Shown: one piece after another, positions 53,069 through 62,304 of the stretch
How positions within the stretch are numbered: the stretch's first letter is position 1
Layout of the letters: every line of letters begins with the position of its first letter
Source: CAYJAB01 sp964368305
GTDB taxonomy: Bacteria; Bacillota_I; Bacilli_A; Erysipelotrichales; Erysipelotrichaceae
DNA length: 64,000 nt
NCBI GenBank assembly: GCA_964368305.1
Contig: CAYJAB010000002.1
Coordinates: 110,108-174,107, forward strand
Reading direction: 5' to 3'
Position numbers and translations under genes: made by a program
The notes under the pieces: model-generated
What the model was told of the DNA's origin: nothing
Seen by the model: only the letters and a program-made list of their open reading frames with translations
The model's database searches: none

Positions 53069-55270
53069 ATGAAAAATTTAGTTATAGTGGAATCTCCTTC
53101 TAAATCTAAGACAATAGAAAAATATCTTGGTCCAGACTTTGAAGTCGTTTCTAGCGTAGGTCATATTAGAGATCTAGCTATTAAAGGAAAAGATGGATTA
53201 GGGATTGATATAGAGAATGAATTTAAAGCGAGTTATGTAATTAGTAAAGATAAAAAAGATGTCGTTAAAGACTTAAAGAAAAAAGTAAAAAAAGCAAATT
53301 TTGTTTTTCTTGCTACCGATCCTGATAGAGAAGGAGAGGCGATTTCTTGGCATCTAGCAGATGAGCTTGATTTGGATTTATCTTTAAAAAATAGAGTTGT
53401 ATTTAATGAAATTACATCAAATGCAGTTTTAGAAGCGTTTGAAAATCCGTCACAAGTTGATATGGATTTAGTGAAATCACAAGAAACAAGAAGAATTTTA
53501 GATAGAATTATTGGGTTTAAGTTATCAAAATTGTTACAATCAAAAATTAAAAGTAAGTCGGCAGGTAGAGTTCAATCTGTTGCTTTAAATTTGATTGTTG
53601 AAAGAGAAAAATTGATCAATGCATTTATAAGTGAGGAATATTGGACGATTCATTCAGATTTTATAAAAGATGGATACTCGATTAAAAGTGAACTATCAAA
53701 GATTGCAGGGAAAAAAACAAATATTACAAATGAAGAAGATGCAATGAAAATTGTGGATGCATGTGATGGAGAGTTTAATGTAAGTACTGTGAAAAAGACT
53801 ACAAAGTCAAAAGCATCGAAACCACCTTTTATTACATCAACGCTGCAACAAGAAGCATCAACTAAGTTAGGATTTAGTGCAAAAAAGACGATGCAAGTTG
53901 CTCAAAAGTTATATGAAGGTATTTCAGTAAAAGGTGAAGCACAAGGGTTAATTACTTATATGCGTACAGATAGTACACGATTAAGTGATGTTTTTGTTAA
54001 ACAAGCATATGCACATATTCATAATACATATGGTAAAGAGTATGTTGGCTTTTATACTGGTAAAAAAAGCGATGCTGCACAGGATGCACATGAAGCGATC
54101 AGACCTTCAAATTTATCATTGACACCAGAATCAATTAAAAGTGATTTAACATCTGATCAATATAAGTTATATAAGTTTATTTATGCACGTACTTTAGCAA
54201 GTTTAATGGCAAAAAGTAAAAGTAGTACTGTTTCAATTACTTTCAATCGAAATGAATATGATTTTAGTGCAAATGGATCTGTATTAGTGTTTGATGGTTA
54301 CTTGAAAGTATATTCTGACTATGAACAAACAAAAGATGAAGTATTACCTGAAATTTTTGAAGGTGAAACCTATTTACCAAATACAGTTGAGGGTAAACAG
54401 CATTTTACAGAACCACCACTAAGATATAGTGAAGCGCGTTTAATTAAGGAAATGGAAGAGTTACAAATAGGAAGACCTAGTACGTATGCTTCTATTATTG
54501 ATACGATTCAAGTAAGAGGGTATACAGAACTTAAAAAACCAACTGAAACTACAAAAACAAGAGTTTTTTTCCCAACAGAGCGTGGTGTTTTTACCGATGA
54601 AAAACTGCAAGATTATTTTAATTCTATTATTAATGTAAAATATACAGCAAATATGGAAGCGGATTTAGATAGTATTGCAAGTGGTAGTGAGAATAATATT
54701 GTAATATTAAATGATTTTTATAATAAGTTTATTCCATTAATTGAAAATGCATATGAGAAAATGGAAAAGAAACCTGAAGAAAAATTAGGGGAAGCATGTC
54801 CTGAGTGTGGTGAAGAGTTACTAATACGTGAAGGAAGATTTGGGAAATTTATTTCGTGTAGTGCTTTTCCAAAATGTCGTTATACTAGAAAAATTAACGA
54901 TGGCACTACAAAGGAAGAACCAGAAAAAACAGGGGAACAGTGTCCTGATTGTGGTGGCGATTTAATTAAAAGAAAAAGCAGATATGGTACATTCTTCATT
55001 GGATGTTCAAATTATCCAAAGTGTAAACATATTATAAATGTTGATAAAGATGGAAATAAAGAAGTACCTGAACCTACAGGAGAGATATGTCCTGATTGTG
55101 GGAAGGATTTAGTAAAGAAAAAAGGACGTTTCGGAAAATTTTATGTTGCATGTTCTGATTATCCAAAGTGTAAACATGTAAAAAAAGACGAAACATCTAA
55201 AACTACAACAAAAAAGAAAACAGTTAAACGCAAATCAAAGACTGTATCAAAAAAAGGAAAATCTGAATGA
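53069..55270 (+). CDS. topA: DNA topoisomerase I
   Basis: Type IA topoisomerase relaxing negative supercoils. The N-terminal Toprim domain (VIVESPSKSKTIEKYLG, DPDREGEAISWH) and the catalytic Tyr297 in LITYMRTDSTR are clear. Three C-terminal zinc-ribbon repeats (CPECGEEL, CPDCGGDL, CPDCGKDL, each with a distal Cys pair) end in a Lys-rich tail. Length 733 aa. Behind GGAGG, with a TTGACA-like promoter at about 53014. It overlaps trmFO by 4 bases. Confidence 0.97.
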   Translation: MKNLVIVESPSKSKTIEKYLGPDFEVVSSVGHIRDLAIKGKDGLGIDIENEFKASYVISKDKKDVVKDLKKKVKKANFVFLATDPDREGEAISWHLADELDLDLSLKNRVVFNEITSNAVLEAFENPSQVDMDLVKSQETRRILDRIIGFKLSKLLQSKIKSKSAGRVQSVALNLIVEREKLINAFISEEYWTIHSDFIKDGYSIKSELSKIAGKKTNITNEEDAMKIVDACDGEFNVSTVKKTTKSKASKPPFITSTLQQEASTKLGFSAKKTMQVAQKLYEGISVKGEAQGLITYMRTDSTRLSDVFVKQAYAHIHNTYGKEYVGFYTGKKSDAAQDAHEAIRPSNLSLTPESIKSDLTSDQYKLYKFIYARTLASLMAKSKSSTVSITFNRNEYDFSANGSVLVFDGYLKVYSDYEQTKDEVLPEIFEGETYLPNTVEGKQHFTEPPLRYSEARLIKEMEELQIGRPSTYASIIDTIQVRGYTELKKPTETTKTRVFFPTERGVFTDEKLQDYFNSIINVKYTANMEADLDSIASGSENNIVILNDFYNKFIPLIENAYEKMEKKPEEKLGEACPECGEELLIREGRFGKFISCSAFPKCRYTRKINDGTTKEEPEKTGEQCPDCGGDLIKRKSRYGTFFIGCSNYPKCKHIINVDKDGNKEVPEPTGEICPDCGKDLVKKKGRFGKFYVACSDYPKCKHVKKDETSKTTTKKKTVKRKSKTVSKKGKSE

Positions 55271-56547
55271 AACAAGTAACAGTAATCGGTGCAGGTCTTG
55301 CAGGATGTGAAGCATGCTGGCAATTGATTTCACGCAATATACCTGTAAAACTCGTTGAAATGAGACCAACTAAAATGACTCCTGCACATCACACAGGAGG
55401 TTTTAGTGAACTTGTTTGTAGCAATTCATTAAGAAGTGATTCATTGTTGAACGGAATTGGTGTTTTAAAAGAAGAGATGAGATATTTAAATAGTTTAATA
55501 ATGGAAGTGGCTGATAATACAAAACTTCCAGCAGGAAGTGCGCTGGCAGTCGATAGAGAAAAATTCTCATCTGAAATCACAAGAATTTTAAAAGAGCATC
55601 CACTAGTTACATTTGTGAATGAGGAAGTTACTGAAATTCCAGAGGGCCCTGTGATTATAGCGACAGGTCCACTGACAAGTGATACTTTAAGTGAAGATAT
55701 TAAAAAACAAATGGGAGATGATCAATTTTATTTTTATGACGCAGCTGCTCCTATTATTGAAAAAGATAGTATTGATTTTGATAAGGTGTACTTTAAGTCA
55801 CGTTATGATAAAGGTGAAGATGATTATATCAATTGTCCTATGAATAAAATGGACTTTATTCATTTTTATCATGAGCTTGTGACTGCAAAAACGACACAAA
55901 CAAAAGAGTTTGAAAAAGAAATCTTTTTTGAAGGGTGTATGCCAATTGAAGTAATGGCGAAAAGAGGAGATAAAACACTTCTTTATGGACCGATGAAACC
56001 GGTTGGATTAGAAAATGGTCGTAATAAACCGTATGCAGTTGTTCAATTAAGACAAGATAATGCAGTTGGTTCTTTGTATAATATTGTTGGGTTTCAAACA
56101 CATTTAACATGGCCAGAACAAAAGAGAATTATTCAAATGATTCCAGGTCTTGAAAATGCGAATATTGTAAGATACGGAGTCATGCATAGAAATTCATATA
56201 TTAATTCACCGCGTCATTTAAAAGAGACATATCAATGGAAAAAAAGAGAGGATGTATTTTTTGCAGGACAAATGACTGGAGTTGAGGGATACATTGAAAG
56301 TGCAGCAAGTGGTCTTGTTGCAGGGATTAATATGGCCAAGTATATAAATGATCAACCATGTGTTGTTTTACCAAATACATGTCTTTTAGGATCGTTATCA
56401 TATTATATTACACATGCAAATCCTAATAATTTTCAACCGATGAATGCGAATTTTGGAATCGTACGTCTTTTAGGTGAATTTAAAAAAGATGAGAAAAAGG
56501 CAGCGTATGCACCGCAGGCGTTGCGTATATTAAAGGAATATTTATAA
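55267..56547 (+). CDS. trmFO: folate-dependent tRNA uridine-54 methyltransferase TrmFO
   Basis: FAD and methylene-tetrahydrofolate enzyme forming ribothymidine at U54 of tRNA in Firmicutes. The N-terminal FAD-binding GAGLAGCEACWQL, the NSLRSDSLLNGIG block, FYDAAAPI and the C-terminal FFAGQMTGVEGYIESAASG are family signatures. Length 426 aa. It sits between topA and xerC, the same as B. subtilis (topA-gid-codV). Confidence 0.95.
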   Translation: MKQVTVIGAGLAGCEACWQLISRNIPVKLVEMRPTKMTPAHHTGGFSELVCSNSLRSDSLLNGIGVLKEEMRYLNSLIMEVADNTKLPAGSALAVDREKFSSEITRILKEHPLVTFVNEEVTEIPEGPVIIATGPLTSDTLSEDIKKQMGDDQFYFYDAAAPIIEKDSIDFDKVYFKSRYDKGEDDYINCPMNKMDFIHFYHELVTAKTTQTKEFEKEIFFEGCMPIEVMAKRGDKTLLYGPMKPVGLENGRNKPYAVVQLRQDNAVGSLYNIVGFQTHLTWPEQKRIIQMIPGLENANIVRYGVMHRNSYINSPRHLKETYQWKKREDVFFAGQMTGVEGYIESAASGLVAGINMAKYINDQPCVVLPNTCLLGSLSYYITHANPNNFQPMNANFGIVRLLGEFKKDEKKAAYAPQALRILKEYL

Positions 56548-56550
56548 CAA

Positions 56551-57459
56551 ATGAATGAGTATCTTGATTTATATTTGAAATATTTAGAAAATTTGAAAAG
56601 CGGATCATCACATACAAAAGATGCTTATTTTCGTGATGTGACTCGTTTTTTAAGTTATATTGAATCACAATCAATATCTGATTTAAAAAGTATAGATCGT
56701 TTAGTTGTCGTTAACTATATCTCTTTACTTCGATTAGGAGAGGTATCTTCTAAGCCTGTTTCAACAAGCACATTGGCAAGAAATTTATCAAGTCTGCGTA
56801 ATTTCTTTCATTTCTTAATGGAATATTATAATTTTGAATGTAATCCCTTTAATCAATTTAAAGTGAGTACAACGTCAAAGAAGTTACCAGAGTTTTTATT
56901 TTATACTGAAGTTGAACAAATGATAGAAAGTGTAGACATTCAAAAACTACTAGGTAGACGAAATAAAGCGATTATTGAAGTGTTGTATGGATGTGGTTTA
57001 CGTGTAAGTGAATTATGTAATTTAAAAATAAATCAAATTGATTTTGAAAATAAAATGATTACCGTTTTAGGAAAAGGGAATAAACAACGTATTGTGCCAT
57101 ACTATGATGAATTAAATACAGTACTTTATGATTATATGGACAATGAAAGAATTCTGCTTGTAAAAAACAAGGATGAACAACATTTATTTGTCAACAAATT
57201 TGGAAATCAAATCACGCCACGTGGAATTGAAGATATTGTTCAAAAACAAGGAATGTTAAGTGGATTAAATATTAAAATCTATCCGCATATGTTTAGACAT
57301 TCATTTGCAACACATTTGTTAGATAATGGCGCAGATTTGCGTATTGTACAAGAACTGTTAGGGCATGAAAATCTTTCTACAACTCAGATTTATACACACG
57401 TTACATCCGATAAGTTAAAAAAAGTGTACTTAAATGCACATCCAAGGGCTAAAATGTGA
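56551..57459 (+). CDS. xerC: tyrosine recombinase XerC (CodV)
   Basis: Site-specific recombinase resolving chromosome dimers. An N-terminal SAM-like core-binding domain is followed by the catalytic domain with Arg in GCGLRVSELCNL, HMFRHSFATHLL (His and Arg), GHENLSTTQIYTH containing the nucleophilic Tyr. Length 302 aa. The gene order topA-trmFO-xerC is that of the Bacillus codV locus; it is not a phage integrase. hslV, hslU and codY, which follow in Bacillus, are absent. Confidence 0.92.
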   Translation: MNEYLDLYLKYLENLKSGSSHTKDAYFRDVTRFLSYIESQSISDLKSIDRLVVVNYISLLRLGEVSSKPVSTSTLARNLSSLRNFFHFLMEYYNFECNPFNQFKVSTTSKKLPEFLFYTEVEQMIESVDIQKLLGRRNKAIIEVLYGCGLRVSELCNLKINQIDFENKMITVLGKGNKQRIVPYYDELNTVLYDYMDNERILLVKNKDEQHLFVNKFGNQITPRGIEDIVQKQGMLSGLNIKIYPHMFRHSFATHLLDNGADLRIVQELLGHENLSTTQIYTHVTSDKLKKVYLNAHPRAKM

Positions 57460-57476
57460 ATTTTGGCCTTTTTTTA
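57444..57476 (+). terminator. terminator after xerC
   Basis: AAGG-GCT-AAAAT pairs with ATTTT-GG-CCTT (imperfect stem) followed by seven T residues; it overlaps the xerC stop. Confidence 0.75.
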
Positions 57477-57505
57477 TTGTATGTTTTAATCACATGTGTT
57501 ATATT
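57477..57505 (+). promoter_or_regulatory. rpsB-tsf promoter
   Basis: TTGTAT (57477-57482), 17-base spacer, TATATT (57500-57505). Confidence 0.6.
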
Positions 57506-57511
57506 ATTAAC

Positions 57512-57622
57512 TGGTATCTTATCTAAGATACACATCGCACACTATGGATTCATTGTTCCGTGCCTAAAAGGTCATCAATGTTAGAAATAGTGGAGGTCAC
57601 AACGGAAGAGAGGTAACAATTA
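57512..57622 (+). promoter_or_regulatory. structured leader of rpsB
   Basis: About 110 untranslated bases. TTCCGT (57553-57558) can pair with ACGGAA (57602-57607), and nearby GGTCATC/GGAGGTCAC segments suggest more structure. Autoregulation of rpsB by S2 through leader RNA is known in several bacteria; the class here is not identified. Confidence 0.45.
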
Positions 57623-58552
57623 ATGTCAGTTGTTTCGATGAAGAAATTATTAGAAAATGGAGTACACTTCGGTCACCAAACACGTCGCTGGAATCCAAAA
57701 ATGAAGCCGTATATTTATACAGCTAAAAACGGAGTTTATATCATTAACCTTGCTATAACTCAAGAGAAAATTGATGTTGCTTATGCTGCGCTTAAAGCAA
57801 TTTCAGAAAAAAATGGTAAAGTATTATTTGTTGGTACTAAAAAACAAGCTCAACAAGTTGTAATGGATGAATCATTACGTTCTGGGTCTTTCTATGTTAA
57901 CCAACGTTGGTTAGGAGGGATTTTAACTAATTTCCGTACTATCCAAAAAAGAATTCGTAGATTATTAGAAATCGAAGAAATGGAAGCAAATGGATCAATT
58001 AACGTTTATCCTAAAAAAGAAATTGCTCAATTACGCAAAGAAGCTTTCCGTTTAGAAAATTTCTTAGGTGGAATTAAAGAAATGAAAAAACTTCCAGATG
58101 CAGTATTTGTTGTTGATCCAACAGAAGATCACAATGCTGTAGCTGAAGCACGTAAATTAAATATTCCTGTATTTGGTATTGTTGATACTAACTGCGATCC
58201 AGATGCAGTGGATTATCCAATTCCTGCGAATGATGATGCTATCCGTGCAATTAAACTTTTAATTGGTTTAAGTGCTGATGCTATCGTTGAAGCAAAAGGT
58301 GGATTATTAACAGTTGCTCATCAAACAGAAGAAGGTGAAGACATCACAATGAAAGATGTTATCATCAATGTTGAACAACAAAATGAAGAAAATGAAAGAC
58401 GTCGTCGTCAACGTAATGAAGAACGTCGTCCTAAAGACGGACGTCGTCGTTGGGATAACAACAGAAGAGACAACAATTCTGAAAGAACTGTTGCTGCTAA
58501 AGTAGCTACACCAGCTGCAGAAGCAACTGCTGAAACTACAAAGGAGAACTAA
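57623..58552 (+). CDS. rpsB: 30S ribosomal protein S2 with long C-terminal extension
   Basis: Motifs LLENGVHFGHQTRRWNPKM, FVGTKKQAQ, NQRWLGGILTNF and PDAVFVVDPTED are standard S2. Typical S2 is about 240-260 residues; this one has 309. The extra C-terminal part starts with an Arg/Glu-rich stretch (NEENERRRRQRNEERR), then Arg/Asp/Asn, then an Ala/Thr-rich end. The extension is in frame and immediately followed by tsf. Confidence 0.96.
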   Translation: MSVVSMKKLLENGVHFGHQTRRWNPKMKPYIYTAKNGVYIINLAITQEKIDVAYAALKAISEKNGKVLFVGTKKQAQQVVMDESLRSGSFYVNQRWLGGILTNFRTIQKRIRRLLEIEEMEANGSINVYPKKEIAQLRKEAFRLENFLGGIKEMKKLPDAVFVVDPTEDHNAVAEARKLNIPVFGIVDTNCDPDAVDYPIPANDDAIRAIKLLIGLSADAIVEAKGGLLTVAHQTEEGEDITMKDVIINVEQQNEENERRRRQRNEERRPKDGRRRWDNNRRDNNSERTVAAKVATPAAEATAETTKEN

Positions 58553-58553
58553 G

Positions 58554-59438
58554 ATGATTACTGCTGCTCTTGTAAAAGATTTAAGAACTAAAACTGGTGC
58601 TGGAATGATGGATTGTAAAAAAGCTTTAACTGAATGTGAAGGCGATATCCAAAAAGCAGTTGACTGGTTACGTGAAAGAGGAATTGCACAAGCTGCTAAA
58701 AAAGCAGGTAGAATTGCTGCAGAAGGTTTAACTAAAGTTGTAGTTAATGGTAATTTTGCATGTGTAATCGAATTAAATTCTGAAACAGATTTTGTTGCTA
58801 AAAATGAACAATTCTTATCAGTGTTAGATACTGTTGCAAATGCAGTATTAAATGCAAATCCAAAAGATATGGATGAAGCAAATGCTGTTGTTGTGGATGG
58901 GAAAACAATTGCTGATTTAATTGTAGATGCTACTGCAACAATCGGAGAAAAAATTAGTTTCCGTCGTTTTGAAGTAATTGAAAAAACAGATGCAGATACT
59001 TTTGGAAGTTATATGCATATGGGTGGAAAAATTAGTGCTGTTTCAGTAATTAAAGACTGCGCTAATGCAGAAGTTGCAAAAGATATTGCTATGCAAGTTG
59101 CATCAATGAGTCCACAATTTATTTCTCGTGATCAAATGGATCAAGCATTTGTTGATCATGAAAGAGAAATTCAAATGGAATTAATTAAAAATGATGAATC
59201 ATTAGCGAATAAACCAGAAAAAGTAATCGCTGGTATCGTTGAAGGTAGATTAAGTAAAACATTACAAGATTTATCTTTAGTTGATCAATTATTCTTCAAA
59301 AACCAAGATATCAAAGTTTCTCAATTCTTAAAAGAATCTAACACAGAAGTAACTACATTTGTACGTTATGCTGTTGGTGAAGGTATTGAAAAACGCGAAG
59401 ATAACTTTGCAGACGAAGTTGCTAACGCATTTAAATAA
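58554..59438 (+). CDS. tsf: elongation factor Ts
   Basis: Guanine nucleotide exchange factor for EF-Tu. The N-terminal UBA-like domain with RTKTGAGMMDCKKAL, the TDFVAKNEQF motif and the two dimerisation-type core domains are clear. Length 294 aa. One base after rpsB, forming the classic rpsB-tsf operon. Confidence 0.97.
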   Translation: MITAALVKDLRTKTGAGMMDCKKALTECEGDIQKAVDWLRERGIAQAAKKAGRIAAEGLTKVVVNGNFACVIELNSETDFVAKNEQFLSVLDTVANAVLNANPKDMDEANAVVVDGKTIADLIVDATATIGEKISFRRFEVIEKTDADTFGSYMHMGGKISAVSVIKDCANAEVAKDIAMQVASMSPQFISRDQMDQAFVDHEREIQMELIKNDESLANKPEKVIAGIVEGRLSKTLQDLSLVDQLFFKNQDIKVSQFLKESNTEVTTFVRYAVGEGIEKREDNFADEVANAFK

Positions 59439-59446
59439 TTTAATCT

Positions 59447-59475
59447 AGACGACTTTAATTAAAGTCGTCTTTTTT
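59447..59475 (+). terminator. terminator after tsf
   Basis: AGACGACTTT pairs perfectly with AAAGTCGTCT over a 4-base loop, with six T residues. Confidence 0.92.
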
Positions 59476-59562
59476 ATCGTTTCAATATATTAAAATGCTT
59501 TATTTAAAGAACTTTTTATAGTATTATATTATATGAATATAAAATGAAAGGCAGGAAGTAAA

Positions 59563-60276
59563 ATGTATCAAAGAGTATTGTTGAAATTAAGCGGGGAAGC
59601 ACTTTCAAGTAGTGGTAATAATTTCGACCCAAAAATCTTAGCATCAATCGCACAGCAAATAAAAGAAGTATATGATCTTGGTGTTGAAATTGCTATTGTA
59701 GTCGGAGGTGGAAATTTCATTCGCGGTAAATTTGCGGCAGATATGGGAATTGATCGTGTACAAGCCGATTATATGGGGATGTTGGCAACAACAATCAACG
59801 CTATTGCAGTTCAAGGTGCATTAGAAAAAATTGATGTTCCTACACGTGTTCAAACTGCAATTGAAATGAGTAAAGTTGCAGAGCCGATGATTATTAGACG
59901 TGCAATTCGTCATCTTGAGAAAAAACGCATTGTGATTTTTGCGGCGGGAACAGGAAGTCCATTTTTCTCAACAGATACTACGGCAGCACTAAGAGCATCA
60001 GAAATAAAAGCAGATGTTATTTTAATGGCTAAAAACGGTGTTGATGGTGTATACTCAAGTGATCCTAAGAAAAATCTTACAGCAACAAAATTTGATATTT
60101 TGACTTATATGGATTTATTAAAAAACAACTTAGAAGTAATGGATGCTACAGCAACTTCTATGTGCATGCAAAATGATATCGATATTATTGTCTTCAATAT
60201 GAATGAATATGGAAATATTAAAAAAGCAATAATGGGCGATAATTTAGGGACAAAAATTACAGGAAAGGGAAACTAA
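59563..60276 (+). CDS. pyrH: uridylate kinase
   Basis: Phosphorylates UMP to UDP; hexameric and GTP/UTP regulated. KLSGEALSS, VVGGGNFIRG, QADYMGMLAT and the TGSPFFSTDTTAALRA block are characteristic. Length 237 aa. First gene of pyrH-frr-uppS-cdsA-dxr-rseP. Confidence 0.97.
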   Translation: MYQRVLLKLSGEALSSSGNNFDPKILASIAQQIKEVYDLGVEIAIVVGGGNFIRGKFAADMGIDRVQADYMGMLATTINAIAVQGALEKIDVPTRVQTAIEMSKVAEPMIIRRAIRHLEKKRIVIFAAGTGSPFFSTDTTAALRASEIKADVILMAKNGVDGVYSSDPKKNLTATKFDILTYMDLLKNNLEVMDATATSMCMQNDIDIIVFNMNEYGNIKKAIMGDNLGTKITGKGN

Positions 60277-60277
60277 A

Positions 60278-60823
60278 ATGAAAGAACATTTAGACAGAAG
60301 TAAAGAAAAGATGCAAAAAGCGATAGAAGCTTTTCAAACGCATTTATTATCAGTAAGATCAGGTCGTGCAAATGCAAATTTGTTAAACGGTGTTGAAGTT
60401 GAATATTATGGAGCGCCAACTCCTATTAATCAAATTGGATCAATTTCTATTGTAGAAGGGCGTCAAATTGTAATTAAACCGTTTGATACTACAATTTTAA
60501 GAGATATTGAAAAAGCTATTAATGAGGCAAATTTAAATTTATCTCCTCAAAATGATGGTTCTGTAGTAAGAATCAACGTACCAGCATTAACAACTGAGAC
60601 AAGAAAAGAACTTACTAAAGTTGTAAGTAAATATGCAGAAGATGCTAAAGTTGCTTGTCGTAATGTAAGAAGAGATGAAAATGAATTGGCTAAGAAAAAC
60701 AAAGAATTTACAGAGGATGTATTAAAAGATTTCTTAGAAAAAAATCAAAAGGTAACAGATGATGCAATCAAGAAAATTGATGCATTAGCTGCGGAAAAAT
60801 CAGAAGAAATAATGACAATCTAG
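60278..60823 (+). CDS. frr: ribosome recycling factor
   Basis: Splits the post-termination ribosome with EF-G. The 181-residue protein has the expected start (KEKMQKAIEAF), SVRSGRANANLLN, VYY-like EYYGAPTPINQ and PALTTETRKEL segments. It begins one base after pyrH. Confidence 0.97.
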   Translation: MKEHLDRSKEKMQKAIEAFQTHLLSVRSGRANANLLNGVEVEYYGAPTPINQIGSISIVEGRQIVIKPFDTTILRDIEKAINEANLNLSPQNDGSVVRINVPALTTETRKELTKVVSKYAEDAKVACRNVRRDENELAKKNKEFTEDVLKDFLEKNQKVTDDAIKKIDALAAEKSEEIMTI

Positions 60824-60844
60824 TTTTTGTCATAAGAGGTAATT

Positions 60845-61543
60845 ATGGAAAATCAATTAAAGCATGTTGCAGTAATTATGGATGGGAATGGTAGATGGGC
60901 AAAAAAACAAAACCAAATCCGTACTTTCGGACATAAACAAGGTGTTGAAAATGTGCGAAATATTGCAATTGCTGCAAATGATATGAATATTGAGGTATTA
61001 ACTTTATATGCGTTTTCTACAGAAAATTGGAAACGTCCAATGGAAGAAGTAGACTATCTTATGAAGTTACCTGAATTCTTTTTTAATAAATTTATGAAAG
61101 AATTAATGGATAATAATATCAGAATTGGATTAATTGGTGAAATGCATAGTTTACCTATGGATACACAAAGAGTTTTGTTATCCGCAATTGAAAAGACGAA
61201 AGAAAACACAGGGTTGCTACTTAATTTTGCGATGAATTATGGTAGTCAAAGAGAAATTATATTGGCTGCACAAAAGTATGCAAACGCATATAAAAACGAG
61301 GAAGTCACAAAGGAGTTAGATAACGATTTATTTGAATCCTATCTTATGACTCAAAGTCACTCTAAAGTTGATTTAATGATTAGAACAAGCGGAGAATGTC
61401 GAATTTCTAATTTCCTTTTATGGCAGTTAGCATATGCTGAACTTGTGTTTGTTGATGAAGCATGGCCGGAATTTACACCGTCACGTTTTAAAGAAATAGT
61501 AGATGACTTTCATAAAAGACATCGACGCTTTGGAGGTTTGTAA
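60845..61543 (+). CDS. uppS: undecaprenyl diphosphate synthase
   Basis: cis-Prenyltransferase making the C55 carrier lipid for peptidoglycan. VIMDGNGRWAKK (catalytic Asp), the LTLYAFSTENWKRP block and RTSGECRISNFLLWQ with EFTPSRF match the family. Length 232 aa. It shares one base with cdsA. The substrates derive from the ispH/dxr pathway also in the window. Confidence 0.96.
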   Translation: MENQLKHVAVIMDGNGRWAKKQNQIRTFGHKQGVENVRNIAIAANDMNIEVLTLYAFSTENWKRPMEEVDYLMKLPEFFFNKFMKELMDNNIRIGLIGEMHSLPMDTQRVLLSAIEKTKENTGLLLNFAMNYGSQREIILAAQKYANAYKNEEVTKELDNDLFESYLMTQSHSKVDLMIRTSGECRISNFLLWQLAYAELVFVDEAWPEFTPSRFKEIVDDFHKRHRRFGGL

Positions 61544-62304
61544 TGAAACAAAGAATTATAACGGCGCTTTTAATGGTGATTATTATATTGCCTGCCTTCT
61601 TAATGGGTGGAGTTGCTTTGCAATTATTAATTGGCGCATTTGGACTATTGGTTTCATATGAAATCTTAGCAGTATTTAAAGATCAAAAAGCATTGAGATT
61701 TGTTATTCCAATATTTTTAATTATTATGCTTTTGGCTACAAGTGATAATACTTTATTTATTTCTAGTATTTCACTTTTAGTAATTGCTTTATTTTTTATT
61801 GAAATTCTGACTAAAGAAATGGATATCACGAAACTATCCTACTTATTTTTAATGATTTGTTTATCTGCACTTGGAATTAGAGCTTTTTTAAATATTTACA
61901 CTTATGATTTCAATGCAATTTTATTTGTTGCTGTTGTTACATTCTCTTGCGATTCATTCGCATATTTTGGAGGGAGTTTCTTTGGAAAACATAAATTAAT
62001 TGAACGAGTTTCTCCTAAGAAAACAATTGAAGGATCTCTTATAGGATGGACTTTTGCTGCAGTTTTAGGTGTTCTGTTTGGTATGCATTTTTTAAATTTA
62101 GAATTTTGGATTATATTGGTTTCAAGCATATTGCTTGGTGTAATCGGCCAAATTGGAGACTTAGCATTTAGTTCTATTAAAAGGTCATTTAATATTAAAG
62201 ATTTTGGGAATGTTTTTCCAGGCCATGGTGGTGCATTAGATAGAATTGATAGTTTATTATTTAATTTATTAATGTTCTCATTCATTTTAGAGATGATTGT
62301 CTAA
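61543..62304 (+). CDS. cdsA: phosphatidate cytidylyltransferase
   Basis: Integral membrane enzyme forming CDP-diacylglycerol for phospholipid synthesis. About eight predicted transmembrane helices; the C-terminal signature SSIKRSFNIKDFG and FPGHGGALDRID is intact, as is CDSFAYFGGSFFGKHK. Length 253 aa. Start overlaps the uppS stop and its stop overlaps the dxr start. Confidence 0.95.
   Translation: MKQRIITALLMVIIILPAFLMGGVALQLLIGAFGLLVSYEILAVFKDQKALRFVIPIFLIIMLLATSDNTLFISSISLLVIALFFIEILTKEMDITKLSYLFLMICLSALGIRAFLNIYTYDFNAILFVAVVTFSCDSFAYFGGSFFGKHKLIERVSPKKTIEGSLIGWTFAAVLGVLFGMHFLNLEFWIILVSSILLGVIGQIGDLAFSSIKRSFNIKDFGNVFPGHGGALDRIDSLLFNLLMFSFILEMIV

Noticed and set aside
56551..57459. Tyrosine recombinase as a sign of an integrated element
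   Set aside because: Gene order topA-trmFO-xerC and protein motifs identify the housekeeping XerC; no attachment repeats or phage genes are nearby.
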